Counted from the first letter of the stretch, positions 45,250-54,908 are shown. The stretch: 64,000 bases of DNA from Sphingobacterium sp. PCS056 (GCF_023273895.1 NZ_CP096883.1:4278001-4342000), one strand, 5' to 3'. The notes: a model not told the origin generated them from the sequence alone. Numbers and translations: made by a program.

Positions 45250-46419
45250 ATGAACATTAAATCATTATTATTATTGGCAGCTATTGCATCGGCAGGAACA
45301 TCTGTGTATGCACAAAAAAATAATGTTAATAAAGCAAAAACGGGTATAGCCAAATTTGAAGAACTGAAAGGCGCAGGTACTCCACAATTAGCTTTGCCAA
45401 ATTTAAAAACTGCACAAGAAGCTATCGATCTTGCTGTTGTTCATGACAAGACAAAAGATAATGCCGAGGCTTGGACGATCTATTCTTTAGTATATGCTAA
45501 TTTAGCTAATTTGGATAAATCTACGGAAGCTGCAAAAAAAGCAGAAGATGGAATTGCTAAAGCTAAATCTTTGGATACTGATGGTGCAAATAAAGATAAT
45601 ATCCGTGTGTCGGAGCAAGTATTAGGTCAATATAATTTTAATATCGGTGCTGAAGAATATCAAGGTCAAAAATATAAAGAAGCTTATGACTCTTTTGAAA
45701 AAGCTTTGACATACTTACCAGGTGATACCACATTAATTTACTATGGCGGTATTTCGGCATTACAGGTGAATGATTACGGTAAAGCAATTGCAAAATATAA
45801 GCAATTGATTCCTGTGAAAGAATTTTCTTCTCACAAACAGGTAGTGGTAGATCTTCCAAAATTATATTTATCAGCAAAAGATACAACTTCAGCATTAGAA
45901 TATGCTGCTAAAGCGGTAGAATTATATCCTGAAGATAATGCTGCGGCAGTTCAAAATATTGAGTTTAACTTGATTACTGGACGTGAAAAGGAAATTTTAG
46001 CTGGTATCACGGCACAATTAGCAAAGGATCCAAATAATAAAAGTTTAAATTATTATTTAGGTATTGCTAATTCTGCAAATAAAAATGACGCTGCTGCTAT
46101 TGAGGCTTATAAAAAAGCACTAGCTATTGATCCTGATTATTTTGAAGCAAATACCAATATCGCGATTACAATGATGAACGGTGTTCGTGAAAAATTGAAT
46201 ATTTTGAATAATGATAGATCATTGAGTCAAGCAAAATACAATGAAGGGGTTGCTAAGATTAAAGAAGAGATAAAACCTGCATTAGTATATTTAACAAAAG
46301 CAGTGGAGCTGCAACCTAAAAATGTTGATGCTTTAACAAATCTAAAAAACTATTACGTTTTCATGCAAGATGAAGCAAAAACTTCAGAAATTACAGCTAA
46401 AATCAATGCTTTAAACTAA
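45250..46419 (+). CDS. Exported tetratricopeptide-repeat protein
   Basis: This 389-residue protein has a signal peptide (MNIKSLLLLAAIASAGTSVYAQ) and at least four TPR motifs (KEAYDSFEKALTYLPGDTTLIYYGGISAL, GKAIAKYKQLIPV, AAIEAYKKALAIDPDYFEANTNIAI, ALVYLTKAVELQPKNVDALTNL). It resembles the preceding gene in layout and may be a distant paralogue. It is the last gene before a strong terminator, so gyrA and both TPR genes could form one transcript. Confidence 0.85.
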   Translation: MNIKSLLLLAAIASAGTSVYAQKNNVNKAKTGIAKFEELKGAGTPQLALPNLKTAQEAIDLAVVHDKTKDNAEAWTIYSLVYANLANLDKSTEAAKKAEDGIAKAKSLDTDGANKDNIRVSEQVLGQYNFNIGAEEYQGQKYKEAYDSFEKALTYLPGDTTLIYYGGISALQVNDYGKAIAKYKQLIPVKEFSSHKQVVVDLPKLYLSAKDTTSALEYAAKAVELYPEDNAAAVQNIEFNLITGREKEILAGITAQLAKDPNNKSLNYYLGIANSANKNDAAAIEAYKKALAIDPDYFEANTNIAITMMNGVREKLNILNNDRSLSQAKYNEGVAKIKEEIKPALVYLTKAVELQPKNVDALTNLKNYYVFMQDEAKTSEITAKINALN

Positions 46420-46440
46420 CATTGAAGATTGATACAGAAG

Positions 46441-46474
46441 AGGGGATTGCTAATTACAGCAATCCCCTTTTTTT
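46441..46474 (+). terminator. Rho-independent terminator after the second TPR gene
   Basis: Perfect 10-bp arms AGGGGATTGC and GCAATCCCCT have an 8-nt loop and are followed by a T-tract. The rest of the gap to 46701 is AT-rich leader for the desaturase gene; I see no ORF in it. Confidence 0.92.
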
Positions 46475-46701
46475 GTGCAGTTCTTAAAAATTTCATATTA
46501 TATGCAAAATTTAAAATAAAACTTGAATCTCAATAAATAACTCTGCATAAAGGACCAAATTACTTTTTAAAACCTTTAACTTAAATTAACATCATTGAAA
46601 AAAATATTTGTTACCTTTATACAAATAATAAATTAATCAATTTAAGCTCTGTATGTAAATTTAGTTTTACCATTATTTTTAACCAGAGTTAAACGATCTC
46701 A

Positions 46702-47775
46702 ATGAAAACAACAATTAAATTTAATAATGTTAACACATTATTTTCCAAATCTTTAAAGGAAAGAATTAACGACTACTTCAAAACTAATAAAATTCAAAAA
46801 ACAGGAGAAAAAAGAGTACTAACAAAAGCAATTATCCTGTTTTTAACGGCTATATCTTTCTATATCATATTAGTTGTCATTCAACCTCATTGGCTAATCA
46901 GTGTTGTTGTTTTAATATTGCTCGGTATTAACTTTGCTGCGATTGGATTCAATGTGATGCATGATGCCGGTCATGATACTTTTTCTAACAGTAAAAAACT
47001 AAACAGCGCTTTGTCTTACAGCCTTAATCTTATGGGCGGCAATATATATTTTTGGAAACTAAAACATAATATAGCACATCATACTTATACCAATATTGAA
47101 GGTGAAGACCATGATATTGATATTAAATTTATGCGTGTGCACAAAGACCAAGAGTTAAAGAAGCACCACTCCTATCAAAAGTATTATTTTATGCTTTTAT
47201 ACAGTATATCTTATTTAGCGTGGATCTTTTACCAAGATTATGAAAAATATTTTCTTGAAGCTATGGGTAGCAGAAAAAAATCATTTGACTTCCCTTTACG
47301 CGAAAAAGTAATATTTTGGGTAAGTAAAGTTGTTCATCTTAGCATTTTTATTGTTATCCCTGTTTTAGTTGTTGGTTGGGTGCCTACTTTAGTGGGATTA
47401 TTAATATCGGGCATTGCATGTGGTATATGTTTGGCAACAGTTTTCCAACTGGCTCACGTCGTAACAGAAACAGAATTTGTTGCTTTAGAACAGACAACAG
47501 ATCCAACTAAAATGGAAAATGAATGGATGATCCATCAATTGAGCTCAACAGCAAATTTTGCTACAAAAAATAAGTTTTTGACTTGGATATTAGGTGGTCT
47601 AAATTATCAAGTGGAACATCATTTATTCCCAAAGATAAGTCACATACATTATCCAGCCATTAATAAATTGGTGAGAGAAACTTGTCAAGAGTTTAATGTT
47701 AAATACTTGGAATATAAAACATTAAATTCGGCTTTTAAATCACATGTTAATGTGATACAGTCCATGTCGAGATAA
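46702..47775 (+). CDS. Membrane fatty-acid desaturase (acyl-lipid/acyl-CoA type)
   Basis: A 357-residue di-iron membrane desaturase with about four hydrophobic helices. The three His boxes are clear: HDAGHD (near residue 90), HNIAHH (near 120) and QVEHH (near 305). The Gln in the third box is typical of front-end (delta-5/6-like) desaturases, but no cytochrome b5 domain is fused. It introduces double bonds in membrane fatty acids, possibly for cold adaptation. It is monocistronic between terminators. Confidence 0.92.
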   Translation: MKTTIKFNNVNTLFSKSLKERINDYFKTNKIQKTGEKRVLTKAIILFLTAISFYIILVVIQPHWLISVVVLILLGINFAAIGFNVMHDAGHDTFSNSKKLNSALSYSLNLMGGNIYFWKLKHNIAHHTYTNIEGEDHDIDIKFMRVHKDQELKKHHSYQKYYFMLLYSISYLAWIFYQDYEKYFLEAMGSRKKSFDFPLREKVIFWVSKVVHLSIFIVIPVLVVGWVPTLVGLLISGIACGICLATVFQLAHVVTETEFVALEQTTDPTKMENEWMIHQLSSTANFATKNKFLTWILGGLNYQVEHHLFPKISHIHYPAINKLVRETCQEFNVKYLEYKTLNSAFKSHVNVIQSMSR

Positions 47776-47793
47776 ATAAATTTAAAGATATTC

Positions 47794-47829
47794 AAAAAGG
47801 CTAATCTTAATCGGTTAGCCTTTTTTTTA
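47794..47829 (+). terminator. Rho-independent terminator of the desaturase gene
   Basis: Arms AAAAAGGCTAA (47794-47804) and TTAGCCTTTTT (47815-47825) are perfect, with a T-tract continuing to 47828. Confidence 0.9.
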
Positions 47830-47880
47830 TCTAAACCTGGTCTTAATGAGTATTTTATACTGAAAAAACATGATCGATCA

Positions 47881-47945
47881 TAAGGTGGAAAATAGTCGTG
47901 ATCGACAGCAGAATAAAGCTTATAACCATGTCTATTTTCACCTTA
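47881..47945. repeat. Long inverted repeat in the desaturase-TonB receptor gap
   Basis: TAAGGTGGAAAATAG (47881-47895) and CTATTTTCACCTTA (47932-47945) are reverse complements except for one missing base, separated by 36 nt. No T-tract follows and no ORF is seen. The remaining sequence to 48066 holds nothing I recognise apart from a 7-bp hairpin at 48020-48043. Confidence 0.4.
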
Positions 47946-48066
47946 AATTAGATATCCTAACCCTATCTCATTGTTTCTCCATTCTAATAAATCAATTGGC
48001 AAAAATAATATAACATCCCAGAAAGAACATCATATATCTTTCTTTAAGATCCAGATTAATCGGTAT

Positions 48067-48107
48067 TAAAAAAGCCGTTGCAAGTATAGTATTGCAACGG
48101 CTTTAAG
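48067..48107 (-). terminator. Rho-independent terminator of the large TonB receptor gene
   Basis: Perfect 13-bp arms (48071-48083 with 48092-48104; AAAGCCGTTGCAA on the plus strand) are followed on the minus strand by TTTTTT-rich sequence. Confidence 0.9.
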
Positions 48108-48135
48108 AAATATAATTATGTATTTGTATTCGAGC

Positions 48136-50709
48136 TTAGAAAGTGAATTTAACAGACGCATTCCATGTACGTCCCCATCCCATCAACACGTAGTTTGAAG
48201 TATCAATGCCTTTCCAGTATGTGGCACCTGCTTTAGACTCAACATTTGAAGTAGCTTCAGAAATATACAACTTGTCCAAAACATTATTCATATTAACACG
48301 GAAACTGATCGCATTTTTCTCACTCACGGCAACTCTATAAGATATACCCGCATCTAACAGATCATAATTCGGTAATTTCATTGTAGGTGTATTACTCGGT
48401 AATGCACCGTATAATCTTTCATATCTTCTGTAATCAGCATCTACAGAAAGACCTTTTATGATGAATACTTTAGCACCAGCTCCGAATGATGTTTGTGCAG
48501 CATCACCCACTTTAACACCTGTTAAATCCCTTACTTTATTCTCTAATACAACGCGATCCTCGTTACGGACGATAGTATTGGATTCACCATCATATACCCA
48601 CTTACCTACTGAACCGAAACCCTTTAATTGTAAGAAAGAAAAAGGACGTGTCAATAATTCCAATTCTACACCTTGGTGATCCTGTTTTACACCATAGTTT
48701 GTATTGTAAATAAGACTACCAACTTGAACTAAGTCAGCTCCATATTTATCCACTTCTTTTTGAGTAGCAGTAAAAGAACTACCAGTTGTACGGTCAGCCC
48801 AAGTTGTACGGTACGCATTTACGCTTAAATCAAAATATCTAGAATTATATTTATAACCTAATTCTAATCCTAAGATTTTTTCATTAACAGCATATGGATT
48901 AACATCATTTTTGTAGTTCATGAAGATATTGTTCTGGTAAGGTTGACGTGAATAATATCCCGCATTACCAAATAACGTATGACCACCTAATGTATAACTT
49001 AATCCTCCTTTAGCATTATATCCAAAATTGTTAACAGATTCTGATTTACCTTCACCGATTTTGTATAAAAATACATCATTACGGCTATTGTGCTGTTGCG
49101 ATACCGATCCTTGCGCAAATGCTGTGAAACCATCCTTCGCATATTCGATCTGTCCAAACAAACCCGCGTAACGAATAATTTGTTCGTAATCCCAAGCTAA
49201 GCGATCTTTAGCATCAGTTGGTTTATCTGACAATGTTTTCCAAGGATTTGTAGAATACTGATTTGAAGTAACGGTCAATCCAGGTAAATTTACATTGTCT
49301 TTATGTGATATACTTGGAGCTCCTAATAGATCTGTAACTTGTCTATAGTGCTCTCCTTTGTAGTCTCGTAAATCAAATCCAATATTAAAGTTTAAATTAT
49401 CGTTTAATTTACGGTTATAGTTAGAAACTACACCATACCATTGGTGATTATTAACATCAGCAGCTAAATAAGGAACTTTTTCTTTAGAAGCATCATTACG
49501 TAGTGACTGACCGCCACCACGAGCCATAGAAGCATATAAAACCGTTGATAACGATGATTTATCATCAATTGTCCAATCCCAGTTTAAATTAGCAACTGGT
49601 TTATGATAATAATTTTTACGTGGGTTAGTCTCTACCCCGTTAATTATTTTTATGTTATCATTATACTTTCTTCCTTCTTTCAAGAAGTTAGATAATTCGG
49701 AAGTATAACCTTGATTGTGCCATTGAGGAGCACCTGTCACCATTAGATTTAAGTTGTGCTTCTCGTTTACCTTATAGCCAACAGATAAAAAATAGTTTTG
49801 ACCAGCACCTTCAGTACCTTTCATGTACCCATTACCTTGCCATCCTGTAACCATTGCTGAGACAGCGAATCCGCTTTTCATTAAACCTGTGTTATAAGCT
49901 ATGGTTGATTTTACAAACATATCGTTACCGATCGTTGTCTTAATAAAACCACTTTGTTTCATATCTGTCGACTTAGTAACAAAGTTTGTTGTACCACCAA
50001 CAGAAGAAATCGCTAATTTTGAGGATCCTAAGCCACGTTGAATTTGAACAAGAGAAGCAATATCTGTCAAACCGCTCCAGTTAGACCAAAATACACGACC
50101 ATTGTCCATACCATTGATCGGTTGACCGTTTAATAAGAAGGCAGTATTAGATTGATCGAATCCTCGAGTGGTCATCGAAGACTCTCCAAAACCACGCGCT
50201 TGACTTGTCACATATACAGATGGAGTATTAGCCAAAGTCGCCGTGATATCTTGTGCACCTACTTTTTCTTCAATTTCTTGTTGAGAAATAGTGGAAACAG
50301 CAATTGGCGTTTTACGATCTTCAGCAATGTCAATCAAACCACGACCTACCACAACAACTTCACCCAAATTTGTTGAAGATGATTCTGCAAAAACAGGGTC
50401 TAAATGTAGTGCTTGACCGGCTTTCAAGAACACATTTTCGTAAACAAGGGGTTTTTGACCAATGTAGGTAACCTCAATTTTGTAAGGCCCTCCTTCTTGA
50501 AGATTTACGATGTTAAATTGTCCGTTAGAATCTGCCGATCCGCTGAAGGTGGCTCCGCTTGACTGGTGTGTAACTTTAATGGTTGCACCTGTCGTTGTTT
50601 GTCCAGTAGATTGTTTGACAACCCCTGTAACACTACTTGTTGTTGTTTGTGCATGGATTGTGCCATAACTTGCAACAGCAAGAGCAAAAAAAAGTAGAGA
50701 CTTTTTCAT
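48136..50709 (-). CDS. TonB-dependent receptor with carboxypeptidase-regulatory-like N-domain
   Basis: An 857-residue outer-membrane receptor. It has a signal peptide (~20 residues), then a CarboxypepD_reg/CNA-B-like domain (residues ~22-110; VTGVVKQSTGQTTTGATIKV). The plug follows (ATLANTPSVYVTSQARGFGES, FLLNGQPINGMDNG, IQRGLGSSKLAISSVGGTTNFVTKS), and then a barrel of ~600 residues ending ...SVKFTF. The layout fits FecA/siderophore-like receptors in Bacteroidota; no SusD partner is adjacent, so it is not a polysaccharide-utilisation pair. Ligand unknown, iron chelate plausible. Regularly placed sites upstream suggest regulated expression. Confidence 0.9.
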   Translation of the reverse strand: MKKSLLFFALAVASYGTIHAQTTTSSVTGVVKQSTGQTTTGATIKVTHQSSGATFSGSADSNGQFNIVNLQEGGPYKIEVTYIGQKPLVYENVFLKAGQALHLDPVFAESSSTNLGEVVVVGRGLIDIAEDRKTPIAVSTISQQEIEEKVGAQDITATLANTPSVYVTSQARGFGESSMTTRGFDQSNTAFLLNGQPINGMDNGRVFWSNWSGLTDIASLVQIQRGLGSSKLAISSVGGTTNFVTKSTDMKQSGFIKTTIGNDMFVKSTIAYNTGLMKSGFAVSAMVTGWQGNGYMKGTEGAGQNYFLSVGYKVNEKHNLNLMVTGAPQWHNQGYTSELSNFLKEGRKYNDNIKIINGVETNPRKNYYHKPVANLNWDWTIDDKSSLSTVLYASMARGGGQSLRNDASKEKVPYLAADVNNHQWYGVVSNYNRKLNDNLNFNIGFDLRDYKGEHYRQVTDLLGAPSISHKDNVNLPGLTVTSNQYSTNPWKTLSDKPTDAKDRLAWDYEQIIRYAGLFGQIEYAKDGFTAFAQGSVSQQHNSRNDVFLYKIGEGKSESVNNFGYNAKGGLSYTLGGHTLFGNAGYYSRQPYQNNIFMNYKNDVNPYAVNEKILGLELGYKYNSRYFDLSVNAYRTTWADRTTGSSFTATQKEVDKYGADLVQVGSLIYNTNYGVKQDHQGVELELLTRPFSFLQLKGFGSVGKWVYDGESNTIVRNEDRVVLENKVRDLTGVKVGDAAQTSFGAGAKVFIIKGLSVDADYRRYERLYGALPSNTPTMKLPNYDLLDAGISYRVAVSEKNAISFRVNMNNVLDKLYISEATSNVESKAGATYWKGIDTSNYVLMGWGRTWNASVKFTF

Positions 50710-50740
50710 GTAAGATGTGTTTGATATAGTTTTGATGGTG

Positions 50741-50748
50741 CAAAAGTA
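50741..50748 (-). promoter_or_regulatory. -7 promoter element for the large TonB receptor gene
   Basis: Minus-strand TACTTTTG (followed by C) matches TAnnTTTG exactly, 31 bp before the start codon. Confidence 0.55.
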
Positions 50749-50772
50749 AAACTCCCATACCTATTTAACTAA

Positions 50773-50828
50773 TTTTAACATCAATTGCATGTGTTAAAAC
50801 ATGCTTTTTGTTGCGTTAAATTTTAACA
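50773..50828. promoter_or_regulatory. Cluster of TTTTAACA sites upstream of the TonB receptor promoter
   Basis: Three exact copies of TTTTAACA occur within 56 bp: 50773-50780 (+), 50792-50799 (-) and 50821-50828 (+). The second is the core of the palindrome GCATGTGTTAAAACATGC (50787-50804) and the third belongs to the perfect palindrome GTTAAATTTTAAC (50815-50827). They lie 25-80 bp upstream of the -7 box, where an activator or repressor would bind. The protein is unknown; the sites do not look like a Fur box. Confidence 0.45.
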
Positions 50829-51111
50829 AAAACATATAAAAAACGCATATAAGCTAAAAAATAAACACTATAACATTGCACTTATTATGGATTTGAACAT
50901 AAATTCCAATCATATATGAATCAATGGCAATTTTGCCCAGAATAAAATTTTGTCCTTTTTGAATAAATTTAAAATTATATGGAATCGGTCGAAAGCAGTT
51001 GAAGACAGAAGGAGATATTGAGGTATAATCGTTAAGAAATAAGTATTATATATGTTTATTCTTACAACTCTAAAAGTAAATCTAAAGAATCTTTGTCGAA
51101 ATAACAATAGA
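50829..51111. other. Gene-free stretch between the TonB receptor and pepD
   Basis: AT-rich sequence with no credible ORF; the one minus-strand frame that stays open is Phe/Ile/Leu-rich low-complexity translation. No tRNA, repeat or hairpin was recognised before the pepD terminator. Confidence 0.6.
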
Positions 51112-51150
51112 TAAAAATAAAAAAGGCTTAAAAATTAATTTAAGCCTTTT
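51112..51150 (-). terminator. Rho-independent terminator of pepD
   Basis: Perfect 12-bp arms (51121-51132 and 51139-51150; AAAAGGCTTAAA on plus) are followed on the minus strand by a T-rich tail. Confidence 0.88.
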
Positions 51151-51166
51151 CATAAAAACTAATATA

Positions 51167-52633
51167 TTACTTCTTTGGAATTTCCTTCAAGATCTGTTTT
51201 ACAAATTCCCAGTACTTCTGAACAGAAGAAATAGATACTCTTTCTGCTGGAGAATGGGCTCCCAAGATGGTTGGCCCAAACGATATCATATCCATTTCAG
51301 GATAATTTTTACCTAATATTCCACACTCCAATCCAGCATGGCAAGCAACCACTTTTGGTTCCTCCTGATGCTGTTCTACATAAATACGCTTTAATATTTC
51401 TAAGATTTCAGAATTTGCATTTGGAGTCCAACCTGGATATGAGCCGGAAAATTCGACGTCAAATCCTGCTAAAGAGAAAGTTGCTTCCAAAGATTGTGCT
51501 AAATCTATTTTAGAACTCTCGACAGATGATCTTGTTAAGCATTTGATACTCATTTTACCGTCAGCAACACTAACCTTGGCAATATTATTAGAAGTTTCCA
51601 CTAAATCGTCGAAATCAGCACTGATCCGATATACGCCATTTTGGGCTGCATAGATCGCATTGATCAGCTGTTCTTGATCATGAGCTGAAATAATTCGGGC
51701 GGGAACCTGCGTTAGCTTTTCAATGGTTATCGTCAAACCAGCGTCTACTGTTCTAAATTCAGCTTGAATATCAGCTACTAAAGGTGCTAGATCGGATGCA
51801 AAATTATCTTCATGTTCTGAAGACACAATCACTTTGGCAACCGATTCGCGAGGGATTGCGTTACGTAAGCTTCCGCCATTTAAAGTAGCAATCTGTAAAC
51901 CAAATTCTTCATATGATTTGTACAGCAATCGGTTCATAATTTTATTTGCATTGCCTAATCCTTTGTGAATCTCAATACCAGAATGGCCACCATTAAGGCC
52001 TTTTACAGCAATTTCAAAAGCTATTGCCCCGGAAGGACTTGCTTCTTCAACGTAAGATTTAGATGCCGTTACATCAATTCCTCCGGCACAACCAATATCA
52101 ATTTCATCATCTTCTTCCGTATCTAGATTTAATAAGATTTCGCCTGTTAAAACTCCTCCTTGCAGTCCCATTGCACCAGTCATACCTGTTTCTTCATCAA
52201 TAGTAAATAAAGCTTCGATAGCAGGATGTACCAAATCTTTTGATGCCAATATAGTCATAATCGTGGCTACACCAATACCATTATCCGCACCTAAAGTGGT
52301 TCCATTAGCTTTGACCCAGTCTCCATCAACAAACATATCGATTCCTTGCGTATCAAAGTCAAAATTAGTATCATTGTTTTTCTGATGTACCATATCTAAA
52401 TGAGATTGCAGAACAACTGTTTTACGATCTTCCATTCCTGGAGTCGCAGCTTTTCTCATCAAAACATTCCCAACATGATCTTCAGTAACTTCTAATCCCA
52501 ATTTTTTACCAAAATCTATCATAAATGCGATAACACGTTCTTCTTTCTTAGAAGCACGAGGAACTGCATTTAATGCAGAAAAATTTGCCCACAACTCCTG
52601 AGGAGCTAGAGCTTCTAAATTATTATTTGTCAT
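51167..52633 (-). CDS. pepD: Aminoacyl-histidine dipeptidase (PepD, M20 family)
   Basis: A 488-residue cytosolic M20C metallodipeptidase acting on Xaa-His and other dipeptides. The metal and catalytic motifs are LQSHLDMVHQ (His-x-Asp), GADNGIGVA (bridging Asp) and FTIDEETGMTGA (the catalytic Glu pair). A late GLECGIL segment and SFGPTILGAHSPAERV carry the final His ligand. Length equals E. coli PepD within a few residues when the start is the ATG at 52633. The longer frame from 52687 runs through a consensus -7 element and is rejected. Confidence 0.95.
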   Translation of the reverse strand: MTNNNLEALAPQELWANFSALNAVPRASKKEERVIAFMIDFGKKLGLEVTEDHVGNVLMRKAATPGMEDRKTVVLQSHLDMVHQKNNDTNFDFDTQGIDMFVDGDWVKANGTTLGADNGIGVATIMTILASKDLVHPAIEALFTIDEETGMTGAMGLQGGVLTGEILLNLDTEEDDEIDIGCAGGIDVTASKSYVEEASPSGAIAFEIAVKGLNGGHSGIEIHKGLGNANKIMNRLLYKSYEEFGLQIATLNGGSLRNAIPRESVAKVIVSSEHEDNFASDLAPLVADIQAEFRTVDAGLTITIEKLTQVPARIISAHDQEQLINAIYAAQNGVYRISADFDDLVETSNNIAKVSVADGKMSIKCLTRSSVESSKIDLAQSLEATFSLAGFDVEFSGSYPGWTPNANSEILEILKRIYVEQHQEEPKVVACHAGLECGILGKNYPEMDMISFGPTILGAHSPAERVSISSVQKYWEFVKQILKEIPKK

Positions 52634-52653
52634 AATTTTTTCTATTTCAATAA

Positions 52654-52661
52654 CAAAGTTA
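52654..52661 (-). promoter_or_regulatory. -7 promoter element for pepD
   Basis: Minus-strand TAACTTTG matches TAnnTTTG exactly and lies 20 bp before the ATG at 52633, supporting that start. Confidence 0.5.
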
Positions 52662-52685
52662 GTTTTTTTGAAGTAATTTCGACCC

Positions 52686-53273
52686 ATGGATAATAAGAAT
52701 GTAACGAATCAATTCTATCGTGAATCGGGAAAAGAACTTTTCGAAAAAAGACTCCATGCAAAAATGCAGATTAAAAAATTTAATGATACCGAGCCAAAAT
52801 CGTTTAAGGAAAGACAACTCATCATTAAGAATCTATTAAAAGCAAAATCCAATCGTTTCTTTATCGAAGCCCCATTTTATTGTGACTATGGCTTCAATAT
52901 TTCGATCGATGATAATTTCTTCGCTAATTACAACTGTACTTTACTTGACTCAGCTCCTATTACCATAGGTAAAAATGTATTATTTGGACCGCATGTATCG
53001 TTATTTACTTCTACACATGCGATTCATCCAGAGGACCGTGCAAAAGGTTGGCAATGCTCAAAATCTATCACGATTGCTGACAATGTCTGGTTAGGGGGGC
53101 ATGTTATCGTTAATCCGGGCATAAACATTGGAGAAAACAGTATCATTGGTTCAGGATCAGTAGTGACCAAGGATATTCCTGCAAATGTTATTGCTGCTGG
53201 TAATCCATGTAAAATTATAAGGAATATTACCGAAGCTGATAGACTTGAAATTAAAGAATCTAACAATTTTTAA
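52686..53273 (+). CDS. Sugar O-acetyltransferase, maltose/galactoside acetyltransferase (LbH) family
   Basis: This 195-residue protein starts with the MAC domain helix (residues ~15-60). A left-handed beta-helix of hexapeptide repeats follows (NYNCTLLDSAPITIGKNVLFGPHVSL, IADNVWLGGHVIVNPGINIGENSIIGSGSVV), with the catalytic His in STHAIHPEDR. It transfers acetyl from acetyl-CoA to a sugar hydroxyl. The substrate sugar is not determinable. It is divergent from pepD, with its ATG within ~50 bp of the pepD start. Confidence 0.9.
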   Translation: MDNKNVTNQFYRESGKELFEKRLHAKMQIKKFNDTEPKSFKERQLIIKNLLKAKSNRFFIEAPFYCDYGFNISIDDNFFANYNCTLLDSAPITIGKNVLFGPHVSLFTSTHAIHPEDRAKGWQCSKSITIADNVWLGGHVIVNPGINIGENSIIGSGSVVTKDIPANVIAAGNPCKIIRNITEADRLEIKESNNF

Positions 53274-53378
53274 TCAGATTTCGGTCAAATTAACTGTATT
53301 TCGATGATATTTTTCGGCATTAAATTTAAAACTATTTAAGTTTATTACTTGTTTATGAATTTAAGCCTGATATATGAC

Positions 53379-54908
53379 ATGCTCAAAATGACGAAAATTA
53401 GATTTCTTTTCTTATATGTAATAATGCTACTGCTGCAGTTTCTGCTTTCGACGCAAACTTTACATGCCCAAGAGTATATTCAGGAATATATCGATACGGT
53501 TAATAATTTCGAACCGTTACAGAATAAAATTCCTTTTGATACAACTAAAAACAGTAAAAGTATCCTAACTTCTTCTACAGTTACTAATGGAAATTACCAA
53601 CTTCCTAATTATCAAGACACCATCAATCATAATCCACGTAAACATTTTGCTAGGGCAGCAACAGAATGGTTTATGTTTCAGGCTTTACCGGCTTCATTCA
53701 ATTATTTCATCAGAAAAGATCCATACTCACATATCACGCTAAATAATTGGTTTAAACATCTTAAACCAAACGCATGGGCATGGGACGATAATGCTTTTGC
53801 GACAAACCAAATTGCTCATCCTTATCATGGTCAATTGTATTTTAATGCGTTCAGATCTAATAATTATAGCTTTCTGCAGTCTTCTGCTGCCACTTTGGCG
53901 GGAAGCTTTATATGGGAAACGGCAGGCGAGACACAGGCCCCTTCTATCAATGATTTAGTTAACACCACTTATGGTGGTATTATATTAGGTGAAATCACTC
54001 ACCGTATTTCACAAAATGTGCTATCTAGACCGACAAGTTCTTTGGCAGAGCGACAAGGAAAAGAAGTATTAGCTTTTTTTATTAATCCTGTCAATGGCCT
54101 AAATCGCCTACTGGATGGACGTTGGGGAAGAGTCGTAAAAGGTGCTGTAATTGATTCTTCAACAGTTAGAGCTGAGGTCGATTTTGGTTTTCGACGCTTC
54201 GACACCAAAGATCTAGATATCATCACGAAAGGCAAAACAGATTACTTTGTCCGGTTAAGCTTGATTTATTCCAATGATGATATTGAAAACAAGAAACCAT
54301 TTGATGATTTTTATGTCAATTTGGAAGTCGGCGGTGACGACAGTTCATTTGTCAACACCGTCAATGTATATGCCTCACTTTATGGAAAACGGGTACTAAA
54401 AAATCTACCGGGAAGACATCTGGGAGTTTTGTCTGCAAATTATGACTTTTACCATAACGAAGCTTTTTTTTATGGAGCACAGAGCATGAATTACAATGTC
54501 ATATCAACCTTTAGTTTGGGTGGTAAAAATCGATTAACAACAACCCTAGGAGGCGGTCCTGTGATATTAGCTGCAGTACCAGATCCCTACCTCCTTTTTG
54601 GAGAAAGCCGAAATTACAATTATGGGCCAGGTGTTGACGTCCGCGGTTCTGGGGAAATTAGTGTACTGAACAGGTTTAAGTTCGGTGCACAATACCATGG
54701 GGGGTATTTTGTCACCTTGAGCGGCAATGAATCCCACTATTTTTTACACACAGCTTCCATCAGCGGAAGTCTACGTCTGTTGAAAAACTTTTCATTAAAC
54801 ATGAATTCTGGTTATTTTAGATTAGAAGGTAATTTTAAAGACTATCCTGATGTAAACAAAAGTTATCCATTTGCCCGTCTTTCTCTAGGATATAATGTTT
54901 TATTTTAG
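53379..54908 (+). CDS. DUF3943-type envelope protein
   Basis: A ~509-residue exported protein with a hydrophobic signal peptide (FLFLYVIMLLLQFLL, cleavage near LHAQ). A central region carries WETAGETQAPSINDLVNTTYGGIILGE, and the C-terminal half has alternating beta-strands rich in aromatic residues, ending LSLGYNVLF, as in outer-membrane barrels. It matches what I recall of DUF3943, a family of unknown function. The start is uncertain: ATGs at 53355, 53379 and 53388 are in frame; 53379 gives a normal signal peptide. A lipoprotein-like gene follows after 11 bp. Confidence 0.75.
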   Translation: MLKMTKIRFLFLYVIMLLLQFLLSTQTLHAQEYIQEYIDTVNNFEPLQNKIPFDTTKNSKSILTSSTVTNGNYQLPNYQDTINHNPRKHFARAATEWFMFQALPASFNYFIRKDPYSHITLNNWFKHLKPNAWAWDDNAFATNQIAHPYHGQLYFNAFRSNNYSFLQSSAATLAGSFIWETAGETQAPSINDLVNTTYGGIILGEITHRISQNVLSRPTSSLAERQGKEVLAFFINPVNGLNRLLDGRWGRVVKGAVIDSSTVRAEVDFGFRRFDTKDLDIITKGKTDYFVRLSLIYSNDDIENKKPFDDFYVNLEVGGDDSSFVNTVNVYASLYGKRVLKNLPGRHLGVLSANYDFYHNEAFFYGAQSMNYNVISTFSLGGKNRLTTTLGGGPVILAAVPDPYLLFGESRNYNYGPGVDVRGSGEISVLNRFKFGAQYHGGYFVTLSGNESHYFLHTASISGSLRLLKNFSLNMNSGYFRLEGNFKDYPDVNKSYPFARLSLGYNVLF

